The notes: a model not told the origin generated them from the sequence alone. 64,000 nucleotides of DNA from Microbacterium invictum (GCF_014197265.1 NZ_JACIFH010000001.1:186001-250000); one strand, 5' to 3'. Shown: positions 52,514 to 61,100, numbered from the stretch's first letter. Numbers and translations: made by a program.

Positions 52514-55131
52514 CCGTCGTCGTTTCCGCCGCGGCCGCCGCAGCGGTCGCTCTGGTACTCGACGGTGATCGCCGTGTCACGGTTCGCCGAGGTTCCTGCC
52601 GCCGGGGAGGTGCCGGTGACGACGCCCTGGGCGGGCGCGCCCTCGGTCTCGGTGCACTTCATCTCGATGTTGCTGAATCCCGCTGAGCGCAATTGTCCTC
52701 GAGCGTCATCGGGCGTGCCGTTGACGGCGGGCACGGTGGCGCCCTTGCCGTTGCTCGGGCGGATGGTGACGGTCGTGCCACCGGCCACGCGACCGGCGCC
52801 CGGATCCTGCTCGATGATCGTGCCCTCGGACTCGCTGCCGTCCACCGGATCGCCGACCCTCACATCGAAACCGGCTGCCTCAAGAGTCGCGACGGCCCGG
52901 TCCTCGTCCATGCCGATGACACTCGGCAGTGTCACGTACGTGCGCTTGGTGAGCGTGGCATCCGGCTGCGGGAACGCATCGCCGCCGTACTTCGCGTTCG
53001 CGGCGCGCTGCATGTTCGGCCAGATCGAGTTGCGGATCCGGGACAGCTGGTAGCCGCTCGCGTTGTACCGCCAGAGCTCCTTCTCGCCGACGACATTGCC
53101 GACCCACACCACGGTGGCGACCTCGGTGGAGGCGCCGTCCATCCAGGTGTGCAGGTACTGGTGGATACCGGTCTTGCCGAACACCGGCGTGCCATCGAAG
53201 GTCCGCGCGCCGACGCCGGTGCCGTTCATGACGCCCTGCAGTGTGTACGCGGCGGTCGAGGCGACGGCCTCGCTCATGACCCGTTCGCACTTGGTGTCAG
53301 GGATCGGCTGTTCCACGCCGTCCGAGTCCACGACCTTGTCGATGGCCTTCGGCGCGCAGAGGATGCCGTTCGACGCGATCGCGGCATAGGCCGCGGCCAT
53401 GTCGATGGGGGCGACGGCAGACGAGCCCAGCACGTTGTACGGCGCGTTGGTAGGGTCATCCGACCATGCCGGTACGTCGGTGAGCGGCGTGCCGTCACCC
53501 CAGGTCACGCCGAGCTTGCCGGCGACTTCGTTCGTGCTGCACACCGAGATCTTCTCGGCCATCGACAGGAACCCGGAGTTCAGCGAGTCGACCGTGAACT
53601 TGTAGATCGTGCCGGTGTAGCCGTTGTTGTTCTCGAAGTTGCCGATGTGGCCGGGTACGCCGCTGTTGTCGGCCGGGACGACCTGCTCGGCACCGTCACA
53701 GGTCTCGACGGTCTTCTTGCCGACACGGCCGTTGAGGTACTCGTTGACCGAGTGGCCCTGCTCCATCCAGTTGATGAGGCTGAACACCTTGTAGGTCGAA
53801 CCGGCCGAATGGCCGATGCTGCCGCCGTTGGCCATGCGGACGTTGTAGTTGACGGCGGTCGTGCTGCCGTCCTCGCTGCCGTTCGGGCTGTACGGGCGGT
53901 TCTGCACCATCGACAGCACGCGCCCGGTGCCCACCTCGACCTGGACGCCGGAGGCGCCGAGATCGATGTTCGGCATGGTGGCGGGCACCACCGAGATCGC
54001 GTCGCGGGCGGCCTTCTGCAGGTCGTAGTCCAGCGTCGTGTAGACCTTCAGGCCACCGCGGCGCAGTTTCGCGGAGCGTTCTTCAGGAGTCTCGCCGAAC
54101 GCTTCGTCGTTCTGGATGAGCGAGACGACGTACTCGCAGAAGAACTCGGAGCCCTTCGCCTCGACGCACCCCTGCGATCGGGGGGTGATGTTCGGCTCGA
54201 TGGGGGCGGCGGCCGCCTCGTCGTACTCGGCCTGGGTGATCTTGCCGTCCTCGAGCATGCGCCCGAGCACGTACACCTGGCGGTTCTTGGTCAGCTTGTA
54301 GCCGTCCGCCTGGCTGTTGACGAGCTCGCCGTCCTTGTTCGTGGTCGAGCCGTCCGGCCGGTCGATGCGGTAGGTGTTGGGCTCCTGGACCATGCCGGCG
54401 ATCGTGGCCGCCTGGCCGATGGTCAGGTCCTTGGCGTTGACCCCGAAGTAGTACTCGGCTGCCGCGCCGATCCCGTATACGACACCGCCGAAGCCGGCGA
54501 TGTTGAGGTAGCCGTTGAGGATCTCGTTCTTGGTGAACTTCTTCTCCAGCTGGATGGCGTACCGCATCTCCTGCAGCTTGCGCTGGTAGCCGGCGGTGCC
54601 CTCGTTCACGCTGTACTGCTCGAAGCAGGCGTTGACTTCTTCTTGCCCGTTGGCGGTGAGCTCGCAGTTCTGCTGCAGCACGTTCTTCACGTACTGCTGG
54701 GTGACCGACGAGCCACCGCGGTTGGACCCGCTCGTCGCGTTGCCCACGAGCGCGCCGACGGTGCCGATCAGGTCGATGCCGCCGTGCGAGTAGAAGTTCT
54801 TGTCCTCACTGGACAGAATCGCGTCGTACATCACCGGTGCGACCTCATCGAAGGCGACCGGAATGCGGTTCTGGTCGTAGAACTCCGTGAGCAGGACGTC
54901 TTTGTCGTCCGCGTTCTTGACGTAGATCTCGGTCGGCAGCATCAGCTTGTCGATCTCGAGATAGCTCGGCATGTTGTCGAAGACTTCGATGGCACTGGAT
55001 GCGGCATAGCCGGATACGGCGATGGCCGGGGTGACCGTGGCGGTCACCAGAACACCGGCGACAGCGCTCAGGCCGACGAGGCCGGCGAGACCACCGAGCA
55101 CACCGGTGGTCGTCCGTTTCTTGTGGGGCAT
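52510..55131 (-). CDS. bifunctional class A penicillin-binding protein with PASTA domains
   Basis: This 873-residue protein has a short basic N-terminus and one membrane helix (VLGGLAGLVGLSAVAGVLVT), a transglycosylase domain with the catalytic Glu in ILSSEDKNFYSHGGIDLIG and RGGSSVTQQYVKNVL, and a transpeptidase domain with Ser445 in AGSTYK, SVCSTN as the second motif and FGKTG as the third. Two C-terminal PASTA repeats follow (VTLPSVIGMDEDRAVATLEA; TVPAVNGTPDDARGQLRSAG). It polymerises and crosslinks peptidoglycan outside the membrane, like mycobacterial PonA2. TACGAT lies seven bases before ATG 55131, suggesting a leaderless message. It is coupled to the phosphoesterase gene downstream. Confidence 0.93.
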   Translation of the reverse strand: MPHKKRTTTGVLGGLAGLVGLSAVAGVLVTATVTPAIAVSGYAASSAIEVFDNMPSYLEIDKLMLPTEIYVKNADDKDVLLTEFYDQNRIPVAFDEVAPVMYDAILSSEDKNFYSHGGIDLIGTVGALVGNATSGSNRGGSSVTQQYVKNVLQQNCELTANGQEEVNACFEQYSVNEGTAGYQRKLQEMRYAIQLEKKFTKNEILNGYLNIAGFGGVVYGIGAAAEYYFGVNAKDLTIGQAATIAGMVQEPNTYRIDRPDGSTTNKDGELVNSQADGYKLTKNRQVYVLGRMLEDGKITQAEYDEAAAAPIEPNITPRSQGCVEAKGSEFFCEYVVSLIQNDEAFGETPEERSAKLRRGGLKVYTTLDYDLQKAARDAISVVPATMPNIDLGASGVQVEVGTGRVLSMVQNRPYSPNGSEDGSTTAVNYNVRMANGGSIGHSAGSTYKVFSLINWMEQGHSVNEYLNGRVGKKTVETCDGAEQVVPADNSGVPGHIGNFENNNGYTGTIYKFTVDSLNSGFLSMAEKISVCSTNEVAGKLGVTWGDGTPLTDVPAWSDDPTNAPYNVLGSSAVAPIDMAAAYAAIASNGILCAPKAIDKVVDSDGVEQPIPDTKCERVMSEAVASTAAYTLQGVMNGTGVGARTFDGTPVFGKTGIHQYLHTWMDGASTEVATVVWVGNVVGEKELWRYNASGYQLSRIRNSIWPNMQRAANAKYGGDAFPQPDATLTKRTYVTLPSVIGMDEDRAVATLEAAGFDVRVGDPVDGSESEGTIIEQDPGAGRVAGGTTVTIRPSNGKGATVPAVNGTPDDARGQLRSAGFSNIEMKCTETEGAPAQGVVTGTSPAAGTSANRDTAITVEYQSDRCGGRGGNDDG

Positions 55132-55138
55132 AGGGTTG

Positions 55139-55144
55139 ATCGTA
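55139..55144 (-). promoter_or_regulatory. -10 box, leaderless start of the PBP gene
   Basis: TACGAT on the minus strand, seven bases before ATG 55131. Confidence 0.45.
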
Positions 55145-55220
55145 AGGGAGATAGCTGGGGGAAGCCTTGGTGGCTCCCCGTATGCCGCGCCGATTCCTGC
55201 CAACTATTCAGGGAGTTTCG

Positions 55221-55436
55221 ATGACCACGTGGGAGTACCTCACCACCCCGCTGCTGATCCACAACACGGCAGCGATCCTCAACAACTGGGGCAAGCAGGG
55301 ATGGGAGCTGGTGCAGGTCGTTCCCGGCCCTGAGGGTGGGCTCGTCGCCTACTTCAAGCGTCCTGTCGGCGGTGGCGCCGCGAACGCGGGGCTGGATGCC
55401 GCGGCCGAAGCCGCTCAGCAGTTCGAAGGCGCATGA
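55221..55436 (+). CDS. DUF4177-like small protein
   Basis: The 71-residue protein reads MTTWEYLTTPLLIHNTAAIL, then NNWGKQGWELVQVVPGPEGG and LVAYFKRP, followed by an Ala-rich tail. The WEY start and NxxGxxGWELV core are the DUF4177 pattern. The function is unknown. It has a GGGAG site five bases before the ATG. Its stop overlaps the RidA ATG, so the two are translated together. Confidence 0.8.
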   Translation: MTTWEYLTTPLLIHNTAAILNNWGKQGWELVQVVPGPEGGLVAYFKRPVGGGAANAGLDAAAEAAQQFEGA

Positions 55437-55903
55437 TGTCGGTCTCAGACCGCTTGGCCGAACTCGGCATCGAGCTGCCTGCCGTCGTCCCGCCGGTCGC
55501 CGCCTATGTGCCGGCGAATGTGCACGGCGACCTCGTCTACACCTCCGGGCAGCTGCCGATGGTCGGCGGCGCGATGCCCGCCACCGGCAAGGTCGGGGAC
55601 GCGGACGGCCTCGTCTCACCCGACGACGCGAAGGCCTACGCCCGCCAGAGCGCGCTCAACGCGATCGCGGCGGCAGCGGCTGCCGCCGGCGGTGTCGACC
55701 GGCTCGTGCGAGTGGTCAAGGTGACCGGCTTCGTGGCATCCACCCCCGACTTCACCGGCCAGCCCGCCGTCATCAACGGCGCGAGCGAGGTGCTCGGCGA
55801 GATCTTCGGCGATGCGGGGCGGCATGCCCGCTCCGCCGTGGGTGTGAGCGCGCTGCCGCTCGACAGCCCCGTCGAGGTCGAGGTGACCTTCGCGCTGAGC
55901 TGA
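55433..55903 (+). CDS. RidA family protein
   Basis: The 156-residue protein belongs to the RidA/YjgF superfamily, longer subtype: RLAELGIELPAVVPPVAAYV opens it, with VHGDLVYTSGQLPMVGGAMP, SALNAIAAAAAAAGGVDRLV, VVKVTGFVASTPDFTGQPAV and ASEVLGEIFGDAGRHARSAV following. RidA proteins deaminate reactive enamine/imine intermediates; the Arg of HARSAVG matches the usual substrate-binding Arg. This subtype lies near ponA2 in mycobacteria as well. The start is the first ATG of an ATGATG pair overlapping the DUF4177 stop. Confidence 0.9.
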   Translation: MMSVSDRLAELGIELPAVVPPVAAYVPANVHGDLVYTSGQLPMVGGAMPATGKVGDADGLVSPDDAKAYARQSALNAIAAAAAAAGGVDRLVRVVKVTGFVASTPDFTGQPAVINGASEVLGEIFGDAGRHARSAVGVSALPLDSPVEVEVTFALS

Positions 55904-55919
55904 GGTCGATGTGACCTGC

Positions 55920-55953
55920 ACGGGGCCGGCACCATTCGCGGTGCCGGCCCCGT
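55920..55953. terminator. bidirectional terminator between RidA and acs
   Basis: ACGGGGCCGGCACC pairs perfectly with GGTGCCGGCCCCGT around a six-base loop, between convergent genes. Confidence 0.75.
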
Positions 55954-55992
55954 TGCTCGTCAGGCCTGGCGGCGTCCAGATCGGGCAGCTGC

Positions 55993-57957
55993 CTACTTGA
56001 CCTGCGCACTGATGACCGACATGACCATCGTGTCGGCAAGCGTCGTCGTGTCGCCGACCTCGCGGCCTTCGGCGACGTCGCGCAGCAGGCGGCGCATGAT
56101 CTTGCCCGAGCGGGTCTTCGGAAGCTCGCCCACGATGTAGACGTCGCGCGGGCGGGCGATCGGGCCGATCTGCTCGCCGACCCAGCGGCGCAGCGTGCCG
56201 GCGAGGCCCTCGGGCGAGTGCTCGTCGAGGAAGCTCTGCTTGATGATCACGAATGCCACGACCGCCTGCCCGGTGGTCTCGTCTGACGCGCCGACGACGG
56301 CGGCCTCGGCGACGGCCTCGTTCGCGACGAGCGCCGACTCGATCTCGGTGGTCGACAGGCGGTGGCCCGACACGTTCATGACGTCGTCGACGCGGCCGAG
56401 GAACCACACGTCGCCGTCCTCGTCGAGGCGGGCTCCGTCGCCGGCGAAGTAGAAGCCCTTGTCGGCGAACTTCTCCCAGTACGTCTCCACGAAGCGGTCC
56501 GGATCGCCCCAGATGCCGCGCAGCATGCTCGGCCAGGGCTCGGTCACCACGAGCAGGCCGCCGTTGCCGTTGCCGACGTGCACGCCGTCCTCGTCGACGA
56601 CGTCGATGGCGATGCCCGGCAGCGGCACTTGGGCGCTGCCCGGCTTGGCCTCGGTGACACCGGGCAGAGCCGACACCATCATCGCGCCGGTCTCGGTCTG
56701 CCACCACGTGTCGACGATCGGCGCGGTCTTGGCGCCGATGACCTGGCGGTACCACATCCACGCCTCGGGGTTGATGGGCTCGCCCACCGAGCCGAGCAGT
56801 CGCAGCGACGACAGGTCGAACTGCTTCGGGATCTTGCGCCCGAGCTTCATGAACGACCGGATCGCGGTGGGCGCCGTGTAGAGCACCGTCACGCCGTACT
56901 TCTGCACGATCTCCCACCAGCGGCCCGGGTGCGGGGTGTCGGGCGTGCCCTCGTAGAGCACCTGGGTCGCACCGTTGGCCAGCGGGCCGTAGGTGACGTA
57001 GGAGTGGCCGGTGACCCAGCCGATGTCGGCCGTGCACCAGAACACGTCGGTCTCGGGATGCAGGTCGTGGACGACCCGGTTCGTGTACGCGGTCTGGGTG
57101 AGGTAGCCGCCCGAGGTGTGCAGGATGCCCTTGGGCTTGCCCGTCGTCCCCGAGGTATAGAGGATGAACAGCGGATTCTCGGCGGGGAAGGGCTGCGCCG
57201 TGTGATCGGCGGATGCCGCGGAGACCACGTCATGCCACCACAGGTCGCGTCCTTCGGTCCAGTCGACCTCGTTCTCGCCGCGACGGACGACGATGACGTG
57301 CTCGACCGTCTCCTGCGCGCCCGCGCCCCGATCGCTCAGCGCCTGGTCGACGGCGGGCTTGAGGGCTGACACCTTCCCCTTGCGGTAGCCGCCGTCGGCG
57401 GTGATGACGACCTTCGCGCCGGCGTCGTCGATGCGCGAGCGCAGGCTGTCGGCCGAGAACCCGCCGAACACCACCGAGTGGATCGCGCCCAGGCGCGCCA
57501 CGGCCAGCATGGCGGCGACGGCCTCGGGGATCATCGGCAGGTAGATCGCGATGCGGTCGCCGGCGACGACGCCGAGGTCCGTGAGCACATTTGCGAGGCG
57601 CTTGACTTCGTCGGTCAGTTCGGCGTAGGTGACGCGGCGCTCATCGCCCGGCTCGCCCTCCCACAGCAGGGCGACCCGGTCGCCGTTGCCGGCCTCGACG
57701 TGACGGTCCAGACAGTTGTAGGCGACGTTGAGCTCACCGTCGGCGAACCACTTCGCGAACGGCGGCTTCGACCAGTCGAGCACTTCGGTGAACGGGGTGT
57801 CCCAGTGCAGCGCGCGGGCCTGCTCGGCCCAGAACGCGTCACGGTCGGCCTTCGCCTGTGCGTACAGCTCGGCGGTGCCGTTCGCGGTCGCCGTGAACTC
57901 GGCGGGCGGCGCGAAACGGCGGTTCTCGTTCAGCAGGTGGTCGATCTGGCTGCTCAT
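55993..57957 (-). CDS. acs: acetyl-CoA synthetase
   Basis: The 654-residue enzyme has the Acs-specific N-terminus (FWAEQARALHWDTPFTEVLD), the AMP-binding P-loop LFILYTSGTTGKPKGILHTS, WCTADIGWVTGHSYVTYGPL, the ATP-site WWQTETGAMM, the hinge GRVDDVMNVSGHRLSTTEIE and the catalytic Lys619 in LPKTRSGKIMRRLLRD, the usual acetylation site. It converts acetate, ATP and CoA to acetyl-CoA, complementing Pta-AckA at low acetate. ATG 57957 has AAGGAG nine bases before it. A CACTA/TAGTG palindrome upstream of the promoter is a candidate regulator site. Confidence 0.96.
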   Translation of the reverse strand: MSSQIDHLLNENRRFAPPAEFTATANGTAELYAQAKADRDAFWAEQARALHWDTPFTEVLDWSKPPFAKWFADGELNVAYNCLDRHVEAGNGDRVALLWEGEPGDERRVTYAELTDEVKRLANVLTDLGVVAGDRIAIYLPMIPEAVAAMLAVARLGAIHSVVFGGFSADSLRSRIDDAGAKVVITADGGYRKGKVSALKPAVDQALSDRGAGAQETVEHVIVVRRGENEVDWTEGRDLWWHDVVSAASADHTAQPFPAENPLFILYTSGTTGKPKGILHTSGGYLTQTAYTNRVVHDLHPETDVFWCTADIGWVTGHSYVTYGPLANGATQVLYEGTPDTPHPGRWWEIVQKYGVTVLYTAPTAIRSFMKLGRKIPKQFDLSSLRLLGSVGEPINPEAWMWYRQVIGAKTAPIVDTWWQTETGAMMVSALPGVTEAKPGSAQVPLPGIAIDVVDEDGVHVGNGNGGLLVVTEPWPSMLRGIWGDPDRFVETYWEKFADKGFYFAGDGARLDEDGDVWFLGRVDDVMNVSGHRLSTTEIESALVANEAVAEAAVVGASDETTGQAVVAFVIIKQSFLDEHSPEGLAGTLRRWVGEQIGPIARPRDVYIVGELPKTRSGKIMRRLLRDVAEGREVGDTTTLADTMVMSVISAQVK

Positions 57958-58014
57958 GGGCACGCTCCTTCGCGTCGGGTATGAGGACGGCACGGATGCC
58001 GGACGGTACCGCAC

Positions 58015-58020
58015 AATCTA
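58015..58020 (-). promoter_or_regulatory. -10 box of acs
   Basis: TAGATT on the minus strand, 57 bases before ATG 57957. Confidence 0.45.
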
Positions 58021-58038
58021 TGTCGCGCTCGTGGAGAG

Positions 58039-58055
58039 CACTACCGCCGATAGTG
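58039..58055. promoter_or_regulatory. palindromic operator candidate upstream of acs
   Basis: CACTACCGCCGATAGTG: the arms CACTACCG and CGATAGTG pair at seven of eight positions, at the -35 region of the acs promoter. The remaining 58056-58135 holds no gene that I can see. Confidence 0.35.
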
Positions 58056-58135
58056 AGTACCGGCATCCGGAAGTATCCGGACAGATATATCGTGTCGCGA
58101 CGCGTGGGGTGTTTTGCGCCTACCGACCTGATGCG

Positions 58136-58141
58136 TATGCT
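58136..58141 (+). promoter_or_regulatory. -10 box of the 6C RNA
   Basis: TATGCT, with TTTGCG 17 bases upstream at 58113-58118. Confidence 0.4.
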
Positions 58142-58147
58142 CTTCCG

Positions 58148-58256
58148 TGGCCGAACATTGATTCTGGCGATGCAGCGTCCCGTCCCCCCAACTTGCGGGG
58201 CACTGCATGTGGCGGCATCCCATTTCCCCCCAATGGGATGCCGCCCCTCTCTTTTC
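58148..58256 (+). ncRNA. 6C RNA
   Basis: Two hairpins each carry a run of six cytosines in the loop, the defining feature of the actinobacterial 6C RNA. The first is ATGCAG at 58169-58174 to CTGCAT at 58203-58208, with an inner CCCC/GGGG stem; the second is GGCGGCATCCCATT and AATGGGATGCCGCC at 58211-58245, followed by cctctctttt as a terminator. The family is typically found beside Tad pilus and chromosome-partition genes, as here, and occupies the same place in M. tuberculosis. Confidence 0.85.
58211..58245 (+). terminator. second 6C hairpin acting as intrinsic terminator
   Basis: A fourteen-pair perfect stem with a seven-base C-rich loop followed by a pyrimidine/T tract. Confidence 0.75.
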
Positions 58257-58352
58257 CGGCGACGCGGCCTCATCGCCTCCTCCCCAACGCGGCGATCGCG
58301 TGCGCTGTCCACGGATCGACGTCTCCGTCTCCGGCGATGGATGCCACCGGCC

Positions 58353-58358
58353 TAGCGT
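58353..58358 (+). promoter_or_regulatory. -10 box, leaderless start of tadA
   Basis: TAGCGT, six bases (cggcgt) before ATG 58365. Confidence 0.5.
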
Positions 58359-58364
58359 CGGCGT

Positions 58365-59492
58365 ATGCCCGAGCTCTTCGTCGTACAGCCCCGGCCGGCC
58401 GCGGCGGCATCCGCCCTGTCCCGGGGCGGCGCTCCGGCGGCACCGGCGATGCGGGATCGGGCGTACGGCGGGGAAGGCGCAGCCTTCCCGGGCGGCGCGA
58501 CGACGGAGGGCCTCGCGTTCCCGGCATCCATGGATCGTGCCCCTGCCGCGCCCCGCAGGCTTCCGGACCATCCCGCTCTCGAGCCGCTGCTGCCGTTCCT
58601 GCTCGATCCGGCAGTGACCGATGTGTTCGTCAACGGCGCCGACGGGCTGTTCATCGACCGGGGCAGCGGCGTCGAGCCGGTCGACGGCTGGCACACGGAT
58701 GAGACCGGGGCACGCGAACTCGCCGTCGCGCTGATCGGCATCGGCGGCCGTCATCTCGACGACCTCGCGCCGTGCGTCGACGTGCGCTGGGAGCACGGCG
58801 CGCGCGTGCACGCGGTGCTTCCGCCGGTGGCGTGCGGCGGCACCGCGATCTCGATCCGGCTGCCGGCGACGCGCACGCCCGACCTCGATGAGCTCGGGCG
58901 GCGGGGCATGTTCGACGCGGCGACGGCGCAACGGCTCGAGCAGCTCGTGGCCGATCGGGAGAACCTGCTGCTCACCGGTGCCACCGGCGCCGGCAAGACC
59001 ACCCTGCTGGCCTCGTTGCTGGGCCGTGTGCCGCAGGCCGAGCGCATCGTCACCATCGAGGATGTCGCCGAGCTGCGGATCGTGCACCCGCATCACGTTC
59101 GGCTCGAAGCGCGGCAGGCGAACCTCGAAGGCGCGGGCGGCGTGCCGCTCAGCCGGCTCGTGCGCGAGGCGCTGCGCATGCGGCCCGACCGGCTCGTGGT
59201 CGGCGAGTGCCGGGGCGAAGAGGTGCGCGAGCTGCTGACGGCGCTGAACACCGGGCACGACGGCGGCGCCGGCACCGTGCACGCCGGCGGAATCCGCGAC
59301 GTGCCTGCCCGGCTCGAGGCACTCGGATCACTCGCCGGCATGGACGACCACGCCGTCGCCCGCCAGGTCGTCAGCGCGATCGGCGCCGTCATCCATGTCG
59401 ACCGCGGACCGGACGGGCAACGCCGGGTCGCCGGCATCGCCCGTCCCGTCGTCACCGGCGGTCGCCTGGACGTGGAGGAGAGAACCTCGTGA
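58365..59492 (+). CDS. tadA: TadA family secretion ATPase
   Basis: The 375-residue ATPase has a disordered N-terminal 60 residues, the family opening LLPFLLDPAVTDVFVNGADG, Walker A GATGAGKTTLLASLLG at residues 205-220, the Asp/His boxes ERIVTIEDVAELRIVHPHHV, and Walker B with adjoining residues in RPDRLVVGECRGEEVRELLT, followed by GHDGGAGTVHAGG. It powers assembly or secretion through the Tad (Flp pilus) apparatus at the inner face of the membrane. The start follows the -10 box. It overlaps the next gene by four bases (GTGA) and heads the tad operon, without the CpaE/Ssd-like gene that precedes it in mycobacteria. Confidence 0.92.
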   Translation: MPELFVVQPRPAAAASALSRGGAPAAPAMRDRAYGGEGAAFPGGATTEGLAFPASMDRAPAAPRRLPDHPALEPLLPFLLDPAVTDVFVNGADGLFIDRGSGVEPVDGWHTDETGARELAVALIGIGGRHLDDLAPCVDVRWEHGARVHAVLPPVACGGTAISIRLPATRTPDLDELGRRGMFDAATAQRLEQLVADRENLLLTGATGAGKTTLLASLLGRVPQAERIVTIEDVAELRIVHPHHVRLEARQANLEGAGGVPLSRLVREALRMRPDRLVVGECRGEEVRELLTALNTGHDGGAGTVHAGGIRDVPARLEALGSLAGMDDHAVARQVVSAIGAVIHVDRGPDGQRRVAGIARPVVTGGRLDVEERTS

Positions 59493-60418
59493 CCATCGCC
59501 ACCGAAGCCTCGACCGGCCGGAAGCAGCGTGCGACGCGGCCCGGCCCGGCCGACGACGGCGCCGAGGCTGCCGTCGTCTCCGAAACCGTGCAGCGGCTCG
59601 CGGTGCTGCTCCAGGCCGGTGTGATCCCCGACCGCGCCTGGGAGCATCTGGCTACCGCGGGCGACCCGGTCGCCGCGCGCGTGACGGCAGCGACCGCGGG
59701 CGGTGCGTCGACGGTCGACACCCTCGAGGGGATGGGCGGCGCCTGGCAGCAGGTCGCGGTCGCGTGGCGGGTGTCGCAGACCGTCGGTGCCCCGCTGGCC
59801 CCGAGTCTGCGCAGCACCGCGGATGCCCTGCGCGACAGTCAGGAGTCTCGCGACGATGTCACCGTCGCCCTCGCCGAGCCGGTCGCCACTGCACGGCTCA
59901 TCGCCTGGCTGCCCCTGGTCGCCATCGCCCTCGGCCTGCTCTTCGGCTTCGACATCGCTGCGACGCTGACCCACCCGATCGGCATCGCATGTGTCGTCCT
60001 CGGCGCCGTCCTCATGCTGGTCGCCCGGCACTGGACGCGGCGGCTCATCGCCGGGGCGCAGCCCGATGCCGGCATCCCCGGCCTGCAGTGCGAGGTCGTG
60101 GCCATCGCGCTCTGTGGAGGCGTCTCGATCGACCGGGCCCTCCGCGTGGTCGAAGGCAGCGGGGGCGGAGCCATCCAGCCCGAGACCGAGGGCATCCTCC
60201 GCCTCTCCCGCATCGCGGGCGCGCCTGCCATCGACCTCCTGCGCGCCGCCGCCGCCTCGGCGCGCCACCGGGCCCGCACCGACGGACGCCTGCGGGCGGC
60301 CAGGCTCGGCGGCCGCCTCCTCGTCCCCCTCGGCGTGTGCACGCTGCCGGCCTTCATGCTGCTGGGCGTCGGGCCGATGCTGCTGTCCGTGCTCACAAGC
60401 GAGGTCGTGGTCCTGTGA
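59489..60418 (+). CDS. tadB: TadB/GspF-type pilus assembly membrane protein
   Basis: The 309-residue protein has a soluble region resembling a GspF domain (VSETVQRLAVLLQAGVIPDR, AWEHLATAGDPVAARVTA, WRVSQTVGAPLAPSLRSTAD) and three or four membrane helices (LIAWLPLVAIALGLLFGFDI, IGIACVVLGAVLMLVARHW, and a late LGVCTLPAFMLLGVGPMLLS). A second GspF-like stretch (CEVVAIALCGGVSIDRALRV) lies between them. In mycobacteria tadB and tadC are separate; here one gene spans the space, so the two halves may be fused or one is absent. It is the inner-membrane platform of the pilus machine. Confidence 0.82.
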   Translation: MTIATEASTGRKQRATRPGPADDGAEAAVVSETVQRLAVLLQAGVIPDRAWEHLATAGDPVAARVTAATAGGASTVDTLEGMGGAWQQVAVAWRVSQTVGAPLAPSLRSTADALRDSQESRDDVTVALAEPVATARLIAWLPLVAIALGLLFGFDIAATLTHPIGIACVVLGAVLMLVARHWTRRLIAGAQPDAGIPGLQCEVVAIALCGGVSIDRALRVVEGSGGGAIQPETEGILRLSRIAGAPAIDLLRAAAASARHRARTDGRLRAARLGGRLLVPLGVCTLPAFMLLGVGPMLLSVLTSEVVVL

Positions 60419-60478
60419 CCGCGCTCGCACTCGTCCCTGATCGTGCCCACCCGACACCCACCATCCGAAGGAGACCCC

Positions 60479-60727
60479 GTGTCCGATTCCACCCTGAATG
60501 CGCCCGCCGCGCCGGCGCGCACCACGTCACCCGAACGACTCCCGCGCCTCACCATGCGTCGTGCCCGCACCCTCTACGACGATGAGACCGGAGCGGCCAC
60601 CGCCGAGTACGCCATCGCGACGATGGCCGCCGTCGCCTTCGCCGGCCTGCTGGTGATCATCATGCGCAGCGACGAGGTGCGGGGGATCCTCACCGATCTC
60701 GTGCGCCGCGCCCTGACGGTGCAGTGA
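60479..60727 (+). CDS. DUF4244 Flp pilin-like protein
   Basis: This 82-residue protein has a Pro/Arg-rich leader, then TGAATAEYAIATMAAVAFAG and LLVIIMRSD: a prepilin-like junction with the conserved Glu five residues after Gly, heading one hydrophobic helix. This is the DUF4244 family of actinobacterial Flp-like pilins, the likely structural subunit of the Tad pilus. GTG 60479 is chosen for its AAGGAG site six bases upstream. It lies 60 bases after tadB and overlaps the TadE gene by four bases (GTGA). Confidence 0.88.
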   Translation: MSDSTLNAPAAPARTTSPERLPRLTMRRARTLYDDETGAATAEYAIATMAAVAFAGLLVIIMRSDEVRGILTDLVRRALTVQ

Positions 60728-61062
60728 CCGGTCACCGCGACGAGCGGGGCTCGGTGACGGCGGAGTTCGCCGTCATCGTCCCCGCCGTCGTGATGATCAT
60801 CGTGCTGACCGTCGCGACACTTGCCGGCGCATCCCGGCAGATCCGCCTCGAGCAGGCGGCCGCGCAGGCGGCACGGCTGGCATCTCGCGGTGAGACCGAC
60901 GCGCGTGTGCATGCTGCGCTCGCCCAGGTCGGCGGTGACGCAACCGTTCGGATGAGCGACGACGGCGATCTCGTCTGCGCCGAGGCGCGGGTCTCGGTTC
61001 CCGTCCCGCTGCCGCTGCCGCCCATGCGGGCCGTCGCCTGCGCCGCCGGAGACGGGCGATGA
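60724..61062 (+). CDS. tadE: TadE family minor pseudopilin
   Basis: The 112-residue protein begins DERGSVTAEFAVIVPAVVMI, followed by IVLTVATLAGASRQIRLEQA: the GSxTAEFAxxxP TadE signature and a single membrane helix with the body outside. Two cysteines (VCAEA, ACAAG) in the outer part may pair. TadE-like proteins are minor pseudopilins needed for Flp pilus assembly. It overlaps the pilin gene before it and a 13-codon mini-ORF after it. Confidence 0.88.
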   Translation: MTGHRDERGSVTAEFAVIVPAVVMIIVLTVATLAGASRQIRLEQAAAQAARLASRGETDARVHAALAQVGGDATVRMSDDGDLVCAEARVSVPVPLPLPPMRAVACAAGDGR

Positions 61063-61100
61063 GCACTCCCTCCGGCGGCTCGACGACGGCCATCGCATGA
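61059..61100 (+). CDS. 13-codon mini-ORF linking the two TadE-like genes
   Basis: The frame MSTPSGGSTTAIA starts in the ATGA overlap with tadE and ends in the ATGA overlap with the next gene. The downstream gene has no ribosome binding site, so ribosomes probably reach it by translating this mini-ORF. It could alternatively mark an old frameshift in the start of the next gene. Confidence 0.4.
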   Translation: MSTPSGGSTTAIA

